From: Anaeromyxobacter oryzae
Lineage (GTDB): Bacteria > Myxococcota > Myxococcia > Myxococcales > Anaeromyxobacteraceae
Assembly: GCF_023169945.1 (NCBI RefSeq)
Contig: NZ_AP025591.1
Coordinates: 2,440,501 to 2,504,500 of the forward strand
Length of the DNA: 64,000 nucleotides
Reading direction: 5' to 3'
In this document: positions 34,618 through 43,961 of the stretch, in pieces
How positions within the stretch are numbered: position 1 is the stretch's first letter
Layout of the letters: the number at the start of each line of letters is the position of its first letter
The notes under the pieces: generated by a model
What the model was told of the DNA's origin: nothing
Database searches by the model: none
What the model saw: only the letters and a program-made list of their open reading frames with translations
Program-made: the position numbers and the translations under genes

Positions 34618-36148
34618 GAACGCGCTGGGGCGCGAGCTGCCCGACACGTTCGCGGGCCGCGCGGTCGTCCCGTACCAGGATCCCTGGTCGCGCCGGCCCG
34701 CCGGCGACCGCGCCACGCGCCCGCTCCGGCGCGTGGACCCGGGCGACCGGAAGATCATGGACACCCTGCGGGCCGCCATCGAGGCGAGCGGCCTGAAGGA
34801 CGGGATGACCATCTCGACCCACCACCACCTGCGCAACGGGGATCGCCTGCTGAACCACGTGGTCCGGATCATCGACCAGGTCGGCCTCAAGGACATCAAG
34901 ATCGCCTCGAGCTCGGTCCACCCGGTCCACGCCGAGCTCGTCCCGGCCATCCGGGAGGGCGTCATCACCGGCCTCGAGTGCGGCGTGAACGGCCTCATCG
35001 GCGAGCTCTGCACCAAGGGCGAGCTCTCCTGCCCCATCATCGTGCGCTCGCACGGTGGCCGGGCGCGCTCCATGGCCACCGGCGAGGTGAAGGTGGACGT
35101 GGCCTTCGTGGCCGCGCCCTGCTGCGACGAGTACGGCAACATGAACGGCTTCACCGGCCGCTCGGCCTTCGGCAGCATGGGCTATGCCCACGTGGACGCG
35201 CAGTACGCGCGCCGCGTGATCGCGGTGACCGACAACCTCGTTCCCTACCCGGTGGCGCCGGTCTCCATCTCGCAGAGCCAGGTGGACTTCGTGGTGAAGT
35301 CGGAGCAGCTGGGCGACCCTGCCAAGATCGTCTCCACCACCACCCGCGTCACCACCGACCCCATCGGCCTGCAGATCGCCCGCTACGCCGCCATGGTCAT
35401 CGAGGCCTCCGGGTACCTGAAGGACGGCTTCGCCTTCCAGACCGGCTCCGGCGGCACGTCGCTGGCGGTCGCCGAGAACGTCCGCAACCTGATGCGGCGC
35501 CAGAAGATCAGGGGCAGCTTCGGCTGCGGGGGCATCACCGGCTACTTCGTGGACATGCTGGAGGAGGGGCTCTTCCAGGCCCTCTTCGACGTGCAGTGCT
35601 TCGATCTGCGCGCCGTCGAGTCGATCCGGAAGAACCGCAACCACGTCGAGATCAGCGCCGACACCTACGCCAACCCGTTCAACGCGGGCGCGGTGGTGAA
35701 CCGGCTCGACGTGGTCATCCTCGGGGCCACCGAGGTGGACGTCGACTTCAACGCCAACGCCAACACCGAGTCGAACGGGTACCTGCTGCACAACACCGGG
35801 GGCCACACCGACACCGCCGCCGGCGCCCGGCTGGCCATCGTGGTGGCGCCCTCCATGCGCGGCCGCCTCCCGATCGTGCGCGACCAGGTCACCACCATCA
35901 CCACCCCCGGCGCCGTGGTCGACGTGGTGGTCACCGAGCGGGGCATCGCGGTGAACGACCGCCACCCCGACCTGAAGGCGGAGCTGCTCCGGCGCAAGGC
36001 GCCGGTGAAGGACATCCGGCAGCTGCAGAAGGAGATCGAGGCGATCACCGGGACCCCGCGCCCTCTCGAGTTCGAGGACGAGGTGGTGGCGCTCATCGAG
36101 TACCGGGACGGGTCGATCATCGATGCGGTCCGGCGCGTCAAGGCTTGA
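34610..36148 (+). CDS. citF: Citrate lyase alpha subunit (citrate:acetyl-ACP transferase)
   Basis: CitF swaps the acetyl group on the carrier for citrate. At 512 residues it has the family length, with the CoA-transferase-like features STHHHLRNGD, ECGVNGLIGEL, FQTGSGGTSLAVAENV and NANTESNGYLLHNTGGH. The start is a GTG at 34610, overlapping citE by 8 bases. Together with CitD and CitE it gives the hexameric lyase, which cleaves citrate to acetate and oxaloacetate in the cytoplasm. Confidence 0.95.
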   Translation: MARNALGRELPDTFAGRAVVPYQDPWSRRPAGDRATRPLRRVDPGDRKIMDTLRAAIEASGLKDGMTISTHHHLRNGDRLLNHVVRIIDQVGLKDIKIASSSVHPVHAELVPAIREGVITGLECGVNGLIGELCTKGELSCPIIVRSHGGRARSMATGEVKVDVAFVAAPCCDEYGNMNGFTGRSAFGSMGYAHVDAQYARRVIAVTDNLVPYPVAPVSISQSQVDFVVKSEQLGDPAKIVSTTTRVTTDPIGLQIARYAAMVIEASGYLKDGFAFQTGSGGTSLAVAENVRNLMRRQKIRGSFGCGGITGYFVDMLEEGLFQALFDVQCFDLRAVESIRKNRNHVEISADTYANPFNAGAVVNRLDVVILGATEVDVDFNANANTESNGYLLHNTGGHTDTAAGARLAIVVAPSMRGRLPIVRDQVTTITTPGAVVDVVVTERGIAVNDRHPDLKAELLRRKAPVKDIRQLQKEIEAITGTPRPLEFEDEVVALIEYRDGSIIDAVRRVKA

Positions 36149-36626
36149 CCTGCTGGCGGCGCGCGATGCCCGCCATGCGCTCCTGGTCCGGCACGCCGGC
36201 GCGGGCCACCCGGCGCTCGTCGCCGTCGCGCTCAACGTGCCGGGCGAGGAGAAGTCGCCGCCCGGCGCCGAGCCGCTCTTCCGCTGGGCCCTCGACCAGG
36301 TGATCGCCGCGCTCCCGGGCGCGTGGCCGCTCCACGTCGGCGACGATGCCCTCGGCCCCTTCGCCCTGCTCGCCTCGCGCGCCGAGGCCGGCGGCGCGAA
36401 GACCGCCTGCGTCGCCGTCGAGGCCAGCCACCCGGCCGCGCGCCTCGTCGACCTCGACGTCTACGCGCCCGGCGGCACGGTGGTGGACCGCGCCGCGCTC
36501 GGTCTGCCGCCGCGCCGGTGCCTGCTGTGCGAGGCCGCGGCGGGCGAGTGCATCCGGCTCGGCCGACACCCCCTCGACGCCGTCGTCGCCCGCGCACGGG
36601 CGCTCCTCGCCGATGCGCCTGCGTGA
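36123..36626 (+). CDS. citX: Holo-citrate lyase synthase (prosthetic group transferase)
   Basis: CitX attaches the phosphoribosyl-dephospho-CoA group to CitD. The 167-residue protein has the family motifs ARLVDLDVYAPGG (about 106-118) and RRCLLCEAAAGECIRLGRHP (about 130-149). It overlaps the end of citF by 26 bases. No citG (triphosphoribosyl-dephospho-CoA synthase) follows; the next frame (36614) is not CitG-like. The prosthetic group donor must come from elsewhere in the genome. Confidence 0.88.
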   Translation: MRSGASRLDLLAARDARHALLVRHAGAGHPALVAVALNVPGEEKSPPGAEPLFRWALDQVIAALPGAWPLHVGDDALGPFALLASRAEAGGAKTACVAVEASHPAARLVDLDVYAPGGTVVDRAALGLPPRRCLLCEAAAGECIRLGRHPLDAVVARARALLADAPA

Positions 36627-36716
36627 CCTGCTCGCCGAGGACCCCCGCGGCCTTGATGCCGGGGCTGGCTTCTGCTTTCCTTCGCGCCCCCGACATCACG
36701 GAGGACCAGGACGACG

Positions 36717-37304
36717 ATGCCCCGCCAGACCTCGACCGCCACCCGCCTCGAGGCGCCGCCCGCGCCCGAGCCGAAGCCCGCGAGCCCGCTCAAGGAGCGC
36801 TGGACGCAGTGGGTCGCGCTGACGACGACCGTGCTCGCGGTGTGCGCCGCGATCTCCTCGCTCAAGGGGGGCGGCTACTCGACGAAGGTGCAGCTCGCCA
36901 CCACGCGCGAGAACGATCGCTGGGCGCAGTACCAGGCGAAGAGCATCAAGGAGAACCTCTTCGTCGTGGAGCAGGACCTCCTCCGCCTGCAGGCGCTCGA
37001 GGCGCGGACGCCGGAGGCGCGAGAGTCGATCGCCGCTCGGCTCGCGAAGCTCGCCACCGACCTCCAGCGCTACGAGAGCGACAAGGCGCAGCTCAAGGCC
37101 GACGCGGAGCGCGTCCAGCAGGACGAGGCGACCTTCCAGCGGATCGGCGCGAGCTTCGGGCTCGCCGTCATGCTCCTGCAGATCGCGATCATGCTCTCGT
37201 CCGTCGGCGCCCTCATCAGGCGCCCGATCATGTGGGTCGTGGGCCTCGGGTTCGGCGCGCTCGGCCTCGTGTACATGGGCAACGGCTTCCTCGGCTGGTT
37301 CTAG
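36717..37304 (+). CDS. DUF4337-type membrane protein
   Basis: A 195-residue protein with three hydrophobic segments (about 30-48, 143-163, 168-190) and a long amphipathic coiled-coil middle (about 60-140, EQDLLRLQALEARTPEARES and LAKLATDLQRYESDKAQL). This is the DUF4337 pattern, of unknown function. It stands 90 bp after citX, too far for overlap coupling, and an AraC-type gene follows. Confidence 0.78.
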   Translation: MPRQTSTATRLEAPPAPEPKPASPLKERWTQWVALTTTVLAVCAAISSLKGGGYSTKVQLATTRENDRWAQYQAKSIKENLFVVEQDLLRLQALEARTPEARESIAARLAKLATDLQRYESDKAQLKADAERVQQDEATFQRIGASFGLAVMLLQIAIMLSSVGALIRRPIMWVVGLGFGALGLVYMGNGFLGWF

Positions 37305-37393
37305 CCGCCCGCGCTCCGCGGAACCCGCGTCGCTTCGCGGCGGTACGCGCGCCCGCGCCGCGCCCGGGCGGATCGTGCGAAGCTCGGCGCGAC

Positions 37394-38257
37394 GTGCGCG
37401 ACGCCAGACCAGCAACCGCGGCCCCGGCCCGCCCAGGCGCCTCCGCGCCCGTCGAGCCGCGCGTCGCCGCGCCCGCGAGCGTCGTCACGGTCGCGGATCC
37501 CGAGGGTCGGATCGATCTGTGCTGGTCCTCGAGCGGCGGCGGGACCGGGACCACGCTGCACGAGTTCTTCCCTGACGGGGGCGTGCACCTCGTGTTGCGG
37601 CACTCCGAGTCCGGCTGCCGGATGGTCCTCCTCGGGCCCTCGACGGAGCGCGCCACCGTGGAGCGCGCCGCGGGGGCCGAGTACCTCGGGATCCGCTTCC
37701 GCGCCGGCCAGGCGCCGCGGCTCGTCGACGTGCGCTCGTCGGAGCTGACCGACGGCGCGGTCGAGGTCGAGCGGCTCGGCGGCGTTCCCGTCGACGCCAT
37801 CGCGGAGCGCCTGCGCGCGCTCCCGGACGTCGCGTCGCGCCAGCGCGCGCTGGTCGGGCTGGTGAGGACGGCCAGCCGGCCGCTCGTGGAGGACGTGCGG
37901 TGCCGGCGGGCGACGCTCCTCCTCGAGGCGCGCCGCGGGCAGCTCCGCGTCGACGGGCTCGCCGCCGAGCTCGGGCTCCACGTCCGCAGCCTGGAGCGGC
38001 TGTTCCTCGACGCGCTCGGCATGACGCCGAAGCGGATGGCGCGGCTCGTCCGGCTCCGGTACGTGCTCGGCGCGCTGCACACCGGCGGGTTCGGCTCGCT
38101 CGCCGACCTCGCGCTCGCGTGCGGCTACGCGGACCAGCCGCACCTCGTCCGCGACTTCAAGGCGCTGACCGGCCGGGCACCGGGCGCGGCGGATGCGGCC
38201 CGGAGCCGGCTCCTGGCCCGGCCGGAGACGCGCGTCGTTCACCGGGTGCGACCTTAG
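37394..38257 (+). CDS. AraC-family transcriptional regulator
   Basis: A 287-residue regulator with an N-terminal DUF6597-like sensor domain (about 40-140; TTLHEFFPDGGVHLVLRHSE) and a C-terminal double HTH (about 190-275; LAAELGLHVRSLERLFLDALGMTPKRMARLVRLRYVLG split over its two helices, then LACGYADQPHLVRDFKALTG). The start is uncertain: GTG 37394 gives the family length but lacks a ribosome site. The ligand is unknown. A hydrolase gene starts 80 bp downstream on the same strand and is a natural target. Confidence 0.82.
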   Translation: MRDARPATAAPARPGASAPVEPRVAAPASVVTVADPEGRIDLCWSSSGGGTGTTLHEFFPDGGVHLVLRHSESGCRMVLLGPSTERATVERAAGAEYLGIRFRAGQAPRLVDVRSSELTDGAVEVERLGGVPVDAIAERLRALPDVASRQRALVGLVRTASRPLVEDVRCRRATLLLEARRGQLRVDGLAAELGLHVRSLERLFLDALGMTPKRMARLVRLRYVLGALHTGGFGSLADLALACGYADQPHLVRDFKALTGRAPGAADAARSRLLARPETRVVHRVRP

Positions 38258-38337
38258 CGCGCGCCGGGCGTGTCGCATTCTCACAAGACGCGGCGGCGCT
38301 CGCCGCGGTACGAGCCGCGCACACGTCGGAGGACGGC

Positions 38338-39252
38338 ATGCACGCGCAAGGTGGGCTCGCAGAGAACGCGGTGATGACGGCGGCGACCGACGGTCGCCCG
38401 GTCGCGGTGACGACGCGGCGCGGACCGGTGGAGTGCGTCGTCTCGGGCGACGGTCCGGCGGTCCTCGCGCTCCACGGGGCGATGGGCGGCCACGACCAGG
38501 CGCTGCTCCTCGCGCGCACCATCGGCGCGCCGGGCTTCCGGTACGTCGCACCGTCGCGCCCCGGCTACCTCGGCACGCCGCTCTCCCTCGGACGGACGCC
38601 CGCGGAGCAGGCGGCGCTCTACCGCGACCTGCTCGACGCGCTCGGGATCGAGCGGGCCGCGGTGATCGCGGTGTCCGGGGGCGGCCCGTCCGCGCTTCAG
38701 CTCGCGCTGGATCACCCGGAGCGTTGCTGGGGCCTCGTCGTGGTGTCCTCGGTCTGCAGGCGAGTCGAGACGCGGCTGCCGCTCGCGTGGCACCTCATGA
38801 AGCTGACGGCGCGCTGCGGCCCGCTGGTGGCCGCGATGCGCCGGCGGGCGGCGCGCGATCCCGAGGAGGCGGCGCGCCGGTCGATCCGCGATCCCGCGCT
38901 GCGCGCGCGGACGCTCCGCGATCCGGAGGCCGGGCCGCTGCTCCGCGAGCTGCAGCTGAGCACGCTCGACCGGATGCCGCGCCGCCTCGCGGGCACCGAG
39001 AACGACGTCGCCGTCACCCGCGGCGAGCTCTCGTTCCCGCTCGAGCGTCTCGCGGTGCCGCTCCTCGTCGTGCACGGGACCGACGACGCCGCCGCGCCGT
39101 TCGCCCAGGGCGAGGAACTCGCCGCGCGCGTACCGGGCGCGGAGCTGCTCGCGATCCCCGGGGGAGAGCACGTGAGCATCTTCACGCACCGGGACCTGGT
39201 CCGCGCGCGCGTCGCGCGGTTCCTGCGCGCGCACGCGCCGCCGGCCGCTTGA
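38338..39252 (+). CDS. Alpha/beta hydrolase
   Basis: A 304-residue alpha/beta hydrolase with the oxyanion motif LALHGAMGGHDQ (about 43-54), nucleophile serine in AVSGGGPSALQ (about residue 114), the acid in VVHGTDDAAAPF and the histidine in GGEHVSIF. The catalytic triad is complete. Substrate unknown. It may be controlled by the AraC-type neighbour. It converges on the decaheme gene with a 9-bp gap. Confidence 0.88.
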   Translation: MHAQGGLAENAVMTAATDGRPVAVTTRRGPVECVVSGDGPAVLALHGAMGGHDQALLLARTIGAPGFRYVAPSRPGYLGTPLSLGRTPAEQAALYRDLLDALGIERAAVIAVSGGGPSALQLALDHPERCWGLVVVSSVCRRVETRLPLAWHLMKLTARCGPLVAAMRRRAARDPEEAARRSIRDPALRARTLRDPEAGPLLRELQLSTLDRMPRRLAGTENDVAVTRGELSFPLERLAVPLLVVHGTDDAAAPFAQGEELAARVPGAELLAIPGGEHVSIFTHRDLVRARVARFLRAHAPPAA

Positions 39253-39261
39253 CCGCTGCGC

Positions 39262-41751
39262 CTACCGCGACCGCGGCAGCGGCGGAACGTACGGATCGAC
39301 GAGCCGGTGCACGACGTCGGGCGCGTACGCGGCCCCCGCGCCGTGGCACACGTCGCAGGTCTCGACCGGCCCCTCCGGCGCGGACCACGTCTCGAGCGCC
39401 GCGTGCCCGGCCGCGGCCGCCGTGTCGTGGCAGCCGAGGCACGCGCGGCTGGACGGGACGAGCCAGGCGACGTTCTCGCACCGGCTCGCGCGGCAGGCCT
39501 GGCCGAAGCCGCACTGCGCGTCGCTCGCGCACGCGTTCCCCGCGTCGGCGTGGCAGGCGGCGCAGTTCCGGACGTCCTGCGGCAGGAGCCCCTGCGAGAG
39601 GTCGACCGGCCCGTTGAGGAACCCGACCAGCGCGAGCGCGCCCGGCGCGACGAGGTTCTGGCGCTCGGCATAGCCGCCGAGGAGCCGCGCGAGGTGGACC
39701 CGGTGCGTGAGCGTGGAGAGCTCGATGGACGCGTCCGGCGTCGGGTCGGTGGTGATGACGCACGTGTCCGGCGTGCCGTCGGCGTTGGTGTCGAGGCAGT
39801 CCTCCCAGCCGGCGGCGTTCCCGGCGCACTGCGCGCCCGTCGAGCACGCCGCGCCCTTGCTCGCCACCGTCCGGTCCACGGCGCCGGCGGTGTGGCACGT
39901 TCCGCAGGCCTCGGCCACGCGGCGCACGCCCCCGTGGGCCTGCACCTCGGCGTGGCACGCATCGCACGCGCCGGTCGTGATGACCTGACTGGCCCGCGTC
40001 GCGACGGCGCCGCCGAACGCCACCTCCTGCGTCGTGCTGGCCACGTCGCGGAAGCTCTCTCCGCCCGCGGTGACCGCCTCGGCCACGTACGCGTAGAGGG
40101 TGTAGCTGCCGGGCGGGTTCGGCGCCGGCGTGGCGCTCGTGTTCACCGGCGCGAGCGCGAGCGCCGGCCAGGCGGGCAACGTCAGCGTGTAGATCCCGGA
40201 GGCCGCGTCGAACGACAGCGCGGACCTCGACGTCGTCTGCACCACCCGCTGCCGGGCCTCGACGGGCCCGGCGACGATCGCGAACACCGAGTAGCGGGAC
40301 GACGAGACGACGTCCGTCACGGGGTCGCCGGCGCCGGTCACGAGCTTGAACCGGAGCCGCGGGACGTCCGAGACCGCGAAGCTGCCGCCCGGGCCGGTGC
40401 CGCCCAGGACGGCGACGCCCGTGAACGCGAGCCGACGCGACCGCGTGCGGGAGACGATCTCGTGCCGCGCGGCGATCGGGCTCGAGCCCGACCCGTCCGC
40501 GGTGTGGCACCCGGTGCACTGCGCGTCGTCGGCCTGCGGCGGATGCGCCGAGCGCTCGCACGTGCCGGACCCGACGTCGCACACCGCGAGCGCGCCGAAG
40601 CTCGCGCAGTCGGGGTCCTGGGTGCAGGCGCCGGCGGCCGGCCGGCCGAAGACGCGGGGCGGGTTCAGCGCGCCGGTGTCGAAGTAGAGGTTGTCGTGGC
40701 AGGTCCCGCAGGCGAGGCGGGAGGGCCGCGTCGCCCAGCGGTCGTCGGCGTGGCACGCGGCGCAGTCGCGCTCCGCGCCCGGCATCGAGGGGAAGGTGAC
40801 GTCGAGGAACTCGGTCAGCGTCGGGTCGGCGCCGAGCTGGTACTCCGGGTGCGCTACGCCGGCGCTCGCCAGGCGCACGCCGCGGTGCGCACCGTGCACC
40901 TTCCGTACGGTCGGGTTCGCCGAGTAGCCGTCGAGGTTGTGGCAGAGCTGGCAGCTCGCGACCGCGGCCTGGTCGAGCGAGAAGAGGCCATCCGGCGCGA
41001 CTGCGGACGGGAACGCGTGCTGCATCCCGACGACGCCGGAGCTCGCGCCGAGGTGGCACTTCCGGCACGCGTCTGCGTAGACGTCCGGCTCCGGGCTGGC
41101 GCTGCCGATCCGTAGCTCGGATACCGCGAGCGTCTGGAAGGTGTCCCCCGTCGTCCGGACCCAGACGCCGGCGGTGTACGTGCCGGCCGGCTCCGAGGTG
41201 ATCGGCGCGAGCGTGTAGACCAGGCTGCCGTCCGCGGCGGTCGAGAGGTTCGCCTGGGCGGGATCCGCCCAGCGCGGCGCCTTCAGGTTCACGTAGTGGT
41301 GCTGGCGGTCGGACGCGTTCCGGTCGGTCACCGCGTTCAGGAGGCGGGACGCGGTGCGCGTGAGCGTCGCCGCGCGAGGGCCGGCGAGGTAGAGGTTCAG
41401 CGTCCCGAGGGCGGCCGGCGTCACGGCGCGCCCGCACGGATCGACGATCCGGATCGTCAGGACCGGCTGCTCGCCGGGGGTGAAGAACGCGCCCGACGCC
41501 GGCGAGGAGACGGCGACGCTGACGTCGAGCGGGGCGGCAGCGCCCGCGACGGCCGCGTCGCAGCCCGCAGGACCGGTCGACCCGGTTGGCCCCGTGGGGC
41601 CCGTGGATCCGCTCGGGCCGGTTGGGCCGGTGGGGCCCGTGGGGCCGCTCGCGCCGGCGGCGCCCTCGGGGCCAGACGCGCCGGAGCACGCGGTGAGGAC
41701 GAGGGCGGCGGAGAGGAGCACACGACCGACGACACGGGCGAGAGCGCGCAT
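39262..41751 (-). CDS. Decaheme c-type cytochrome lipoprotein (OmcA/MtrC-like) with collagen-like stalk
   Basis: An 829-residue exported cytochrome. The signal peptide ends LVLTAC, with lipid cysteine Cys22. Residues 24-63 are a perfect Gly-x-y run (14 glycines at every third position). Ten CxxCH heme sites follow: CRKCH, CQLCH, CAACH, CGTCH, CTGCH, then after a beta-rich middle domain CDACH, CGTCH, CAACH, CLGCH and CDVCH, the 5+5 pattern of OmcA/MtrC proteins. Cys-rich inserts without heme motifs (DPDCASFGALAVCDVGSGTC, DAQCGFGQACRASRC) lie among the heme domains. It probably passes electrons to extracellular metals or partners at the outer surface. Confidence 0.92.
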   Translation of the reverse strand: MRALARVVGRVLLSAALVLTACSGASGPEGAAGASGPTGPTGPTGPSGSTGPTGPTGSTGPAGCDAAVAGAAAPLDVSVAVSSPASGAFFTPGEQPVLTIRIVDPCGRAVTPAALGTLNLYLAGPRAATLTRTASRLLNAVTDRNASDRQHHYVNLKAPRWADPAQANLSTAADGSLVYTLAPITSEPAGTYTAGVWVRTTGDTFQTLAVSELRIGSASPEPDVYADACRKCHLGASSGVVGMQHAFPSAVAPDGLFSLDQAAVASCQLCHNLDGYSANPTVRKVHGAHRGVRLASAGVAHPEYQLGADPTLTEFLDVTFPSMPGAERDCAACHADDRWATRPSRLACGTCHDNLYFDTGALNPPRVFGRPAAGACTQDPDCASFGALAVCDVGSGTCERSAHPPQADDAQCTGCHTADGSGSSPIAARHEIVSRTRSRRLAFTGVAVLGGTGPGGSFAVSDVPRLRFKLVTGAGDPVTDVVSSSRYSVFAIVAGPVEARQRVVQTTSRSALSFDAASGIYTLTLPAWPALALAPVNTSATPAPNPPGSYTLYAYVAEAVTAGGESFRDVASTTQEVAFGGAVATRASQVITTGACDACHAEVQAHGGVRRVAEACGTCHTAGAVDRTVASKGAACSTGAQCAGNAAGWEDCLDTNADGTPDTCVITTDPTPDASIELSTLTHRVHLARLLGGYAERQNLVAPGALALVGFLNGPVDLSQGLLPQDVRNCAACHADAGNACASDAQCGFGQACRASRCENVAWLVPSSRACLGCHDTAAAAGHAALETWSAPEGPVETCDVCHGAGAAYAPDVVHRLVDPYVPPLPRSR
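41563..41682 (-). repeat. Collagen-like Gly-x-y coding repeat
   Basis: Codes for residues 24-63 of the decaheme protein, mostly GPT and GST triplets. It is uninterrupted and bounded by Cys22 and Cys64. Such repeats form rigid triple helices, implying a trimeric stalk. Confidence 0.88.
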
Positions 41752-42141
41752 CGGGCGATGCTAGCAGCCGCTCACGGGCGACGCGATCCACGCCCGGTGC
41801 CGTCCCACGAGCGCAGGACGCGGCTCGTTCAGTCCTCCGGCGGTAGCCGAGTCGAGCACCTCGACGAACACCTCGGACTCGGTGGCTTCTCATGGGAACT
41901 GGCGTTGCGGCGCGCCGCGTCAGCGCGCCTCTTGGAGAATCCGCTCTGGAGTATCCGGCGGGCCACGGTCCTGGACGCAGGAGACATTCACCGCGAGTGA
42001 TGGTTTGCGCGCCGGGCGCAGAGGTGCGAACCGACGCGCACGATCCGAATTCACTGTTCGAGAACCTGAGTGCAGCGGCTCGCCGGTCGCTCTTAGCTGC
42101 GATCAAGGGCGATCGGGGGCGGCGCTGCTCTACTCCGCGCC
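41752..42141. other. 390-bp divergent intergenic region
   Basis: Lies between the divergent decaheme and Cys-rich genes. Frames here have no recognisable features, and no RNA gene, repeat or clear promoter element was found. It should hold both promoters. Confidence 0.6.
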
Positions 42142-43806
42142 ATGTCCTGCCGCGTCCTGTCCCTCGCCTCGGCCATCCTCCTCCTCGTCGCCGGCTGCAG
42201 CTCCGGCTCGGGCTCGGCCGGCACGCCGGGCTGCAAGTCGGCTGGAAGCTGCCTCGCGGCGACCGAGTGCTGCAGCGGCGTGTGCGCCGGAGGGACTTGC
42301 GGCGCGGTCGCGTGCGCGCCTCAGGGCGGCGCGTGCGCGGCGACCTCGGACTGCTGCTCCGGGCTCGCCTGCACCGCGGGGACGTCGGGGAGCACCTGCC
42401 AGCCGATCTGCCGGGCCGCGGGCGACGCCTGCACCAGCGACGCCCAGTGCTGCTCCGGCACGTACTGCGCGGCGGGCCAGTGCCGGGCCGGGGGCTGCAG
42501 CGATCTCGGCAGCCCGTGCAGCGACAACGGCGACTGCTGCCGCTCGCCGTTGCGCCTCACCTGCGACGCGTACGGCACCCGGACCTGCGCCTGTGGCGGC
42601 TTCGCCGCCACGTGCTTCGGCAACGAGGATTGCTGCCCGGGGTCCACCTGCGTGAACCACGCCTGCCACCCGGCCACCGGCTCGGTCGTGGACGGCGGGG
42701 GCTGCTACCTCGACGCGGAGTGCGGGAGCGGCTCCTGCTCGGCCCACGGCTCCGGCTTCACCGGACAGTGCTGCACGTCCGCGGGTGGGAGCTGCGAGTC
42801 GGGCGCGGGCGCGATCTGCTGCAGCGGGCTCGTCTGCTTCGGCGAGGTGGACAGCCCGCACGCGTGCGAGGCGTGTCTCGACTGGACCAACTCGGGTCCG
42901 GGCAAGGTCGCGTGCGATCCGTACGGCGACTGCTGCCCGAACCAGGGCCTCACCTGCGATCCGGGAACGCGCGGCTGCTTCAAGCAGGCGGGCGTCGCGT
43001 GCACCGACGGAGCCCAGTGCGGCCCGGATCACGCTTGTCGCGTCCCCTCCGGCGGAACGGCCGCGACCTGCTGCGGCGAGCTGAACGCCATCTGCTACCC
43101 CGCGAGCGGCGCCGGCTGCTGCGACGGGTTCACCTGCGACTACCCGGGCAGCGGCAGCTACTACACGTGCCGGAGGTCGCCCGGCCAGGCCTGCGCCTCG
43201 CCCGACGAGTGCGCCGTGGGGGACGAGTGCCTGGCGAACCGGTGCTGCCAGCACTACGGGTCGTGCACCACCGGCGCCGAGTGCTGCAGCGGCGTGTGCG
43301 GAGCCGACGGTCAGTGCGCCTGCGCACCCCAGTACGGTGAGTGCGCGAAGGACGGCGACTGCTGCGGGCGCGCCTACGCCAGAACCTTCGGCTTCGCCGG
43401 ACCGGTCTGCGGCGGCGCCGTCTCCACCGGCGCGAACACCTGCTGCCCCACGCCCGGCGATGCCTGCGGTTCCGCCGCGGACTGCTGCGAGGCGGGCGAT
43501 CTCTGTCAGGTCCCGGCGACCGGAACGCCGGCCAAGCCGGTCTGCTGCCGCGCGAAGGACTCGAGCTGCTGGAGCGACGAGGAGTGCTGCACCGGCTCCT
43601 GCGGCGGGAACCCGCTCCGCTGCTGCGTCCAGTTCGGGGCCAGCTGCACCGCGGACACCGACTGCTGCTACGGGACCGGCACGTACGCCTCCCAGGCCTG
43701 CAGCACGACCACGCACACGTGCTGCCTGAAGGCCGGACAGAACCCGGGTATCGACGCGACGGCCTGCTGCTCCGGACGGCTCGACCCGGGCGGCTTCTGC
43801 CGGTAG
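42142..43806 (+). CDS. Cys-Cys repeat surface lipoprotein
   Basis: A 554-residue exported protein. The lipobox is LLVAGC (Cys19). The rest is one long array of short cysteine modules with about 21 adjacent Cys-Cys pairs, such as TECCSGVCAGGTCG, SDCCSGLACTAG, AECCSGVCGADGQC and TDCCYG. The spacing resembles dickkopf/knottin-like modules found in myxobacterial surface proteins. It must be heavily disulfide-bonded on the cell surface; a binding role is inferred. Similar Cys inserts occur in the divergent decaheme protein. Confidence 0.85.
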   Translation: MSCRVLSLASAILLLVAGCSSGSGSAGTPGCKSAGSCLAATECCSGVCAGGTCGAVACAPQGGACAATSDCCSGLACTAGTSGSTCQPICRAAGDACTSDAQCCSGTYCAAGQCRAGGCSDLGSPCSDNGDCCRSPLRLTCDAYGTRTCACGGFAATCFGNEDCCPGSTCVNHACHPATGSVVDGGGCYLDAECGSGSCSAHGSGFTGQCCTSAGGSCESGAGAICCSGLVCFGEVDSPHACEACLDWTNSGPGKVACDPYGDCCPNQGLTCDPGTRGCFKQAGVACTDGAQCGPDHACRVPSGGTAATCCGELNAICYPASGAGCCDGFTCDYPGSGSYYTCRRSPGQACASPDECAVGDECLANRCCQHYGSCTTGAECCSGVCGADGQCACAPQYGECAKDGDCCGRAYARTFGFAGPVCGGAVSTGANTCCPTPGDACGSAADCCEAGDLCQVPATGTPAKPVCCRAKDSSCWSDEECCTGSCGGNPLRCCVQFGASCTADTDCCYGTGTYASQACSTTTHTCCLKAGQNPGIDATACCSGRLDPGGFCR

Positions 43807-43961
43807 CGCGGGGTTCCGACATCGAGGCGCGGCACCCTCGGGCGGCACGGGGGTCGTGCCGCCGCCGGCCCGCTGATCCTTTCACCGGAAGCGGCACGGT
43901 ACAATGGTCCACCGCGCTGGTAAGGCATGGTGCGCCTGCCTGCCACCGCACGGATCCCGCC

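Noticed and set aside
36614..36822. Possible citG after citX, overlapping its stop
   Set aside because: Translation (MRLRDLLAEDPRGL...) soon becomes low-complexity and overlaps the DUF4337 gene; nothing resembles CitG.
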